Source of the DNA: Bacteroidales bacterium | GTDB taxonomy: Bacteria; Bacteroidota; Bacteroidia; Bacteroidales; NBLH01 | Reading direction: 5' to 3' | Length of the DNA stretch: 9,372 nt | NCBI GenBank assembly: GCA_026988445.1 | Contig: JALSLF010000496.1 | Span: 1 to 9,372, forward strand | Shown: piece after piece, positions 5,587-9,372 of the stretch | Layout of the letters: each line of letters opens with the position of its first letter | Position numbering within the stretch: position 1 is the stretch's first letter | The notes under the pieces: model-generated | What the model was told of the DNA's origin: nothing | What the model saw: the letters and a program-made list of their open reading frames with translations, nothing else | Database searches by the model: none | Made by a program: the position numbers and the translations under genes

Positions 5587-7785
5587 ATGCGCAGTTTGTT
5601 TAAAATATCATTTTTTATATTGATTTTCAGTATATTAACACTATCCTGCAATACTGATAATGACCGCCCTTATGCCGAAAAAGGTGTGTTAAACCTTACA
5701 GATTATCAGCTACACGAAAAAGTTATCCCCCTTGATGGTGAATGGGAGTTTTATTGGAACAAGCTGATTAGTCCGCAAGATTTTAAAGAACATAAAATTA
5801 AGCCCGAATATGTTATGCTTCCGGCAATATGGAACGATTTAGCCAAAAAAGACAGTTTGATTAAAGCACAGGGCTTTGCAACCTATCGTTTACAAATTTA
5901 TAATCAATCCGAAGATTCCGTTTTTGGCATTAAAATCTCAAAAGCCTATGTGGCATATAAATTATGGGTAAACGGTAAACTAATTGCCCAAGCAGGAAAT
6001 GTTTCTTTTGATAAAGATAGTGTAGTCCCTTCGCGCGAATATAACAGCCGGTATTTTGTTGTAGATACCAATAAATTAGAATTTGTTTTACAAGTAAGTA
6101 ATTTTAATCAACGTAAAGGAGGTATTCAAAGTAGTATATTATTTGGCACGGAAAAGCAAGTCAGCAAACAGGAAAGAAAATTTTTTGGGATTAGTCTATT
6201 TTTATTAGGCTTGCTTCTGATTGTAGCTATTAACCACTTTATTCTTTTTTACTTGCGAAAAGATGTTAAATCATCTTTATTCTTTTCATTATTTATTTTT
6301 AGTATTGCATTAAACATAATTTTTTCAGAACATTATAATATATCTGCTTTAATATTTCCTGATTTAAGTTGGAATTTGGTACTAAAATTTGATTACATCA
6401 GCGATTATTTAAGTCTTTATCTATTCCTCGGCTATATTAGTTCTTTGTATAAGGAAGAAAGTAATAAAAAAATAAACAAGGCAATTCTACTGTTTATTTT
6501 AGTAATGATTATTTTTATTCTTAGTACAAAGCCTATAATATTCACTTACACAAGTATTTTTTTCTATTTTTCGGCAGCGATCATTCTCTTATATATTCTA
6601 TTGATACTTGCAAAGGCTATATTATCACAAAAAGAAGCTGCCAAACATGCATTACTGGGAACTTTTGTATTACTTTTCACCTTAGTTAACGATGGATTAA
6701 ACAATAGCTTGCTCATACATACTTTTGATACACTAACAGCCGGATTAATTATTTTTATCATTATCCAATCTTATTTAATTTCTTTAAGGCTTTCGAGGGC
6801 TTATCAGTATTCTTTACAACTTTCAGACGAATTAAACTATTTCAACGAAAATCTGGAACAAATTGTAAAAGACAGAACATTACAAATAGAGCAAGCGAAA
6901 GAAGAATTAGAAGTTCAGTCGGAAAGTCTGAAAGTAGCAAATGACGAAATTGTTAAAATCAACCAAATACTTGAAGGACAATCGGTTGAATTAAAAAAGA
7001 AGAATAAGGCGCTCACCGATAGCATTAATTATGCAAAACGCTTGCAACAAGCTATTTTACCGGACAAAAAAGTATTTGAACAAAATTTTGATGACTATTT
7101 CATATTTTTTCAACCCAAAGATATTGTTAGTGGCGATTTTTATTGGTACAGTGATGTAGATACATCTTGGGATTTTGACGAATCAAATAAAATAAAAATT
7201 GTAATTGCCGCAGACTGTACAGGGCACGGAGTACCGGGTGCTTTTATGACCTTGCTGGGACACAACTTTTTACACTTAATTGTGAATATCCAAGAAGTAA
7301 TTGACCCCGAACAAATTTTGTATAAACTGGATCAGCTGGTCGTTGAAACCCTAAAACAAAACGAAGACGGCTCAATGAAAGACGGAATGGATATTGCCGT
7401 ACTTACCATTGATGAAGAAAAAGAAACCGTAGCATTTTCAGGAGCAGGTAATCCATTGTTTTATATTCGTGATAACGAATTGCATGAAATAAAAGGCGTT
7501 AATTTTGGCATTGGCGGTGTTTTAAGAAAAGCCAAAAAATTTGAACCTCATAAAATCCCCTATCAAAAAGGAGATATTTTTTATATATTTTCAGATGGTT
7601 TTGCAGACCAAATTGGAGGACCGGAAGGCCGAAAATACTACAAAAAGAAATTTAAAGAGTTTTTATTGGAAATACATAAAAAACCGATGAATGAACAACG
7701 CTTTTTAATTGAAAAAGAGTTTGAAGAATGGAAAGGAGCTAAAAAACAAATTGATGATATTTTGGTTATGGGGTTTAGGTTTTAA
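5587..7785 (+). CDS. Seven-TM receptor-type membrane protein with SpoIIE/PP2C phosphatase domain
   Basis: This is a predicted inner-membrane signal transducer of 732 residues. It begins with a hydrophobic signal ending in LTLSC (Cys21, a loose lipobox) and acidic residues after it. A periplasmic beta domain follows (about 30-195; LDGEWEFYWNKL, YVAYKLWVNGKLIA), like those before 7TMR-DISM membrane regions. Seven helices lie at about 199-225, 229-248, 265-287, 297-314, 318-346, 354-377 and 382-400. A coiled coil (about 405-480) leads through SINYAKRLQQAILP into the SpoIIE PP2C-like Ser/Thr phosphatase domain. Its metal-binding acidic residues are visible: D517 in SGDFYW, D543 in AADCTGHG, D602 in GMDIAVL, D670 in SDGFAD, D724 in QIDDIL. 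In known systems such phosphatases dephosphorylate anti-anti-sigma (STAS) proteins, but no partner is encoded here. The start is the ATG at 5587; an in-frame TTG at 5575 lies inside the promoter. It is convergent with folK, 26 bases away. Confidence 0.92.
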   Translation: MRSLFKISFFILIFSILTLSCNTDNDRPYAEKGVLNLTDYQLHEKVIPLDGEWEFYWNKLISPQDFKEHKIKPEYVMLPAIWNDLAKKDSLIKAQGFATYRLQIYNQSEDSVFGIKISKAYVAYKLWVNGKLIAQAGNVSFDKDSVVPSREYNSRYFVVDTNKLEFVLQVSNFNQRKGGIQSSILFGTEKQVSKQERKFFGISLFLLGLLLIVAINHFILFYLRKDVKSSLFFSLFIFSIALNIIFSEHYNISALIFPDLSWNLVLKFDYISDYLSLYLFLGYISSLYKEESNKKINKAILLFILVMIIFILSTKPIIFTYTSIFFYFSAAIILLYILLILAKAILSQKEAAKHALLGTFVLLFTLVNDGLNNSLLIHTFDTLTAGLIIFIIIQSYLISLRLSRAYQYSLQLSDELNYFNENLEQIVKDRTLQIEQAKEELEVQSESLKVANDEIVKINQILEGQSVELKKKNKALTDSINYAKRLQQAILPDKKVFEQNFDDYFIFFQPKDIVSGDFYWYSDVDTSWDFDESNKIKIVIAADCTGHGVPGAFMTLLGHNFLHLIVNIQEVIDPEQILYKLDQLVVETLKQNEDGSMKDGMDIAVLTIDEEKETVAFSGAGNPLFYIRDNELHEIKGVNFGIGGVLRKAKKFEPHKIPYQKGDIFYIFSDGFADQIGGPEGRKYYKKKFKEFLLEIHKKPMNEQRFLIEKEFEEWKGAKKQIDDILVMGFRF

Positions 7786-7811
7786 AAGTAAAGCTAAAAT
7801 TCAAAATCGGC

Positions 7812-8537
7812 TTATAACTCTGTGCTAAAATTTCCATACAACACCAGCGTTTTATCAATATCGATTTTCTTATTGTTTAATTCAGAAATTGTAAATAAAT
7901 TAATTGATATCTTACTATCTGCTATTTTATCAATTCCCAAGCTTTTTAGATGATTTAAAATTTCCATTTTATAATTTTGCCGGTTTTTACAAGTAAGTAC
8001 GATAATGTCAATTAACTTATTATGAGTTTCCTGCTCAAAAAACCAGTTTCCCAAACTCAAAATGGCCAAAGGTTTTTCCTGTAATACTTCTACAATTCCA
8101 TCAATAATAGCTTTGATATCTTCAAAATTATTTTGGTAATTTAATGAGCTAATAACCGGCTTAAGTTCCGGTAATATTTCAATAATCGGAAGTTTTATAA
8201 AATCACGAGTAAATACATCTTTATCAACAACTTGACCATTAAATAGTACAATATCCAAATCAATAGTACGCGGACCGTTTTTATTTTTTGTACGTATTCT
8301 GCCCAGTTTTTGCTCAATTAATTTAAGCTTTTGCTTTAATTCATCTTGCTCATAGATTATCTGAATAAAAAAAACACCATTATAAAAATTATCCTGATTT
8401 TCATACAGTAAAGGTTTTGTAAAAAAAAACTTAGATTTTTTTAATAAAACACCTAATTCCGAGAGTTCTTTTTCAGCAAGTTCTACATTTTTTACAGGCT
8501 GAATATTAGAGCCTGCTGCTATTACAGCATTATTCAT
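7812..8537 (-). CDS. folK: HPPK (2-amino-4-hydroxy-6-hydroxymethyldihydropteridine diphosphokinase) with C-terminal extension
   Basis: HPPK transfers pyrophosphate from ATP to 6-hydroxymethyl-dihydropterin in cytosolic folate synthesis. Residues 1 to about 128 are the HPPK domain. They include the N-terminal strand and loop NAVIAAGSN (3-11), the pterin-side FYNGV with N53, LGRIR (78-82) and NGPRTIDLDI (87-96) with Mg-binding D93 and D95. Relative to E. coli, R88-W89 before GPR are K-N here. At 241 residues the protein is about 80 longer than a usual HPPK; the extra part resembles a degenerate nucleotidyltransferase. The ATG at 8537 is chosen because it starts directly at the first strand. It overlaps the end of the preceding pterin gene by 8 bases, which suggests translational coupling. 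A TTG at 8558 would add seven unneeded residues. Confidence 0.92.
   Translation of the reverse strand: MNNAVIAAGSNIQPVKNVELAEKELSELGVLLKKSKFFFTKPLLYENQDNFYNGVFFIQIIYEQDELKQKLKLIEQKLGRIRTKNKNGPRTIDLDIVLFNGQVVDKDVFTRDFIKLPIIEILPELKPVISSLNYQNNFEDIKAIIDGIVEVLQEKPLAILSLGNWFFEQETHNKLIDIIVLTCKNRQNYKMEILNHLKSLGIDKIADSKISINLFTISELNNKKIDIDKTLVLYGNFSTEL
7815..8075 (-). other. Degenerate MNT-like nucleotidyltransferase domain at the FolK C-terminus
   Basis: FolK residues about 155-241 follow the pattern of small NTP_transf_2/MNT domains (strand, GS, ten residues, DhD, then a later strand ending in a VDLVT-like motif). Here AILSLGN (158-164) is followed by ten residues and then LIDIIVLT (175-182). Asn replaces the Ser, Leu replaces the first Asp, and D177 keeps the second. 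INLFTISEL (212-220) and TLVLYGN (230-236) match the usual C-terminal strand and the 'VLYG' end. The fold assignment is inference from spacing and hydrophobic pattern; if right, the domain is probably catalytically dead. Confidence 0.5.
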
Positions 8538-8895
8538 AATTATCCGATTTTGAAGCAATTACATTATCGCAAAAGCGCAAAGCATGTGGTTTCTCTACAC
8601 GTACATATACATCATGCAGTTCAGCATATTCTTTTAAAATAGAGTAAACCATCCCTACCAAACTTTCGAGCAAATTAAATTTTGATGCTTCAACTTCTTT
8701 TATAATTCTTTTTGTTAGCGATTTATAGTTAAAAGTATCTTCCAAGTTATCTGATGCTTCTGCTTTTGATGAATCAAACTTAAACTTAATGGTAATTACC
8801 ACATCTTGTAGTACTTCTCTTTCCCAGTTGTTTGCACCAATAATAGTCCTTAGCCTTAAATTTTTAATTTCTATCTGCATTAAATTATTTTTCAT
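8530..8895 (-). CDS. folB: Dihydroneopterin aldolase / dihydroneopterin triphosphate epimerase family (FolB/FolX)
   Basis: This family has a tunnel-fold pterin enzyme. FolB cleaves 7,8-dihydroneopterin to 6-hydroxymethyl-dihydropterin for folate, and FolX epimerises dihydroneopterin triphosphate to the monapterin form. The 121-residue product has the family's catalytic positions Y57 (FNYKS), E77 (NLLESL) and K102 (VEKPHAL). Several stretches resemble E. coli FolX more than FolB: IKNLRLRT (10-17), NYKSLTKRIIKEVE (56-69) and HALRFCDNV (104-112). The WE at 24-25 and the KP at 102-103 are FolB-like. Overlap with folK favours a folate role, while the FolM-like gene upstream favours monapterin, so both activities are possible. 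The start at 8895 gives MKNNLMQ; a second ATG at 8880 would give 116 residues and is also acceptable. Confidence 0.85.
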   Translation of the reverse strand: MKNNLMQIEIKNLRLRTIIGANNWEREVLQDVVITIKFKFDSSKAEASDNLEDTFNYKSLTKRIIKEVEASKFNLLESLVGMVYSILKEYAELHDVYVRVEKPHALRFCDNVIASKSDNYE

Positions 8896-8928
8896 TGAGT
8901 GTTTTTTTATTAAAATATAATCGTCTTA

Positions 8929-8936
8929 CAAAAATA
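8929..8936 (-). promoter_or_regulatory. Possible -7 element upstream of folB
   Basis: On the minus strand, TATTTTTG (8936 down to 8929) fits the TAnnTTTG element, 33 bases before the folB ATG, in the 66-base gap after the FolM-like gene. No convincing TTG lies 17-23 bases further upstream. The nearest suitable one, near 8967-8965, is about 28 bases away. The gene may therefore simply be cotranscribed with the reductase. Confidence 0.25.
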
Positions 8937-8961
8937 CAGCAAAAAAGTTTATTTTACAGGT

Positions 8962-9372
8962 TTACAAGTGTTCTCCTCCATCTACAAATAAAATCTCACC
9001 AGTTACAAAGCGGTTTTTTAAAAGATATTCGGCTGCAAGTATAATATTTTCCGTATTTCCTATTTTTCTCATAGGTATATTAAGTGCCATTCGGCGGATA
9101 TGGTCTTCGTTTTTGCCCTGCGGTGCTAATATAATCCCCGGAGCAATACCATTAACTCTTATTTTTGGAGCTAAGTCCACAGCCGCTTGCAGGGTAAATA
9201 TTTCTAAAAATTTTTTTGACAATAAATAATCAAAGTGTTTGGTTTTATTTTTACGAATATTTGTATCTAAAATATTTATTATTAAAGCATCGTCTTGCTC
9301 TATTTTTGCAAACTCTTTACTTAACAAATAGGCTGCTTTAAAGTTTACATCAAAAAAATGAATTAAGTCTTC
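8962..9372 (-). CDS. folM: FolM/PTR1-like pteridine reductase (SDR family), 5' part outside the window
   Basis: This is an NAD(P)H-dependent short-chain dehydrogenase of the pteridine reductase type. FolM reduces dihydromonapterin, and less well dihydrofolate, to the tetrahydro form. The frame stays open to the window edge, so only the C-terminal 136 residues are visible and the Rossmann GxxxGxG is outside. After EDLIHFFDVNFKAAYLLSKE comes the catalytic region. Asp (codon at 9265-9267) lies 13 residues before Tyr (9226-9228), which is four before Lys (9214-9216). Ordinary SDRs have Ser at that first position, whereas PTR1 and E. coli FolM have Asp, so this D-Y-K set is diagnostic. LAPKIRVNGIAPG and the end FVTGEILFVDGGEHL also resemble FolM. 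It lies upstream of the FolB/FolX gene, 66 bases away. An in-frame TTG at 9327 is not the start. Confidence 0.82.
   Translation of the reverse strand, partial: EDLIHFFDVNFKAAYLLSKEFAKIEQDDALIINILDTNIRKNKTKHFDYLLSKKFLEIFTLQAAVDLAPKIRVNGIAPGIILAPQGKNEDHIRRMALNIPMRKIGNTENIILAAEYLLKNRFVTGEILFVDGGEHL

Noticed and set aside
7786..7832. Terminator or repeat between the convergent phosphatase and folK genes
   Set aside because: The 26-base gap has no stem with a T-run; a 9-base direct repeat (GCTAAAATT at 7793 and 7824) is too short in A/T-rich DNA to mean anything.
1..9372. Mobile elements, CRISPR arrays, tRNA or rRNA genes
   Set aside because: I saw no transposase or integrase motifs, no regularly spaced repeats and no RNA gene signatures; the window is almost fully occupied by housekeeping genes.

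Overview
The window looks like the chromosome of a low-GC member of the Bacteroidota. Four things support this. Start codons follow A/T-rich leaders without Shine-Dalgarno sequences. Two promoter candidates fit the Bacteroidetes TTTG / TAnnTTTG pattern. The ATP synthase a subunit carries the signal peptide and His-rich periplasmic extension usual in that phylum. The operon order is atpB-E-F-H-A-(x)-G, with no beta or epsilon gene after gamma. No genus can be named from the sequence alone.

Region 1 (about 1-5550, + strand) is an F-type ATP synthase operon: atpB (a), atpE (c), atpF (b), atpH (delta), atpA (alpha), an acyl-CoA-binding protein gene, then atpG (gamma). A terminator-like hairpin lies between atpE and atpF. 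A perfect 13-bp inverted repeat lies between atpA and the acyl-CoA-binding protein gene. A strong intrinsic terminator closes the operon after atpG. The c-ring glutamate, the a-subunit arginine, the alpha P-loop and the alpha arginine finger are all present, so the visible subunits look functional and proton-coupled. Beta and epsilon must be encoded elsewhere.

Region 2 (about 5548-7785, + strand) is a single gene for a membrane signalling protein. It has a lipoprotein-like signal, a periplasmic beta domain, seven transmembrane helices, a coiled coil and a SpoIIE/PP2C phosphatase domain with its metal-binding aspartates. Its promoter overlaps the T-tract of the atpG terminator, and the predicted transcript starts almost at the ATG.

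Region 3 (about 7812-9372, - strand, convergent with region 2) is a pterin cluster read right to left: a FolM/PTR1-type pteridine reductase cut by the window edge, a FolB/FolX-family aldolase/epimerase, and folK. The first two resemble the pair that makes tetrahydromonapterin in E. coli, while folK belongs to folate synthesis. FolK carries an extra C-terminal region of about 85 residues that looks like a degenerate nucleotidyltransferase (MNT) domain.

The items most worth a second look are the acyl-CoA-binding protein gene inside the ATP synthase operon, the FolK-MNT-like fusion, and the hairpin just after the c-subunit gene.
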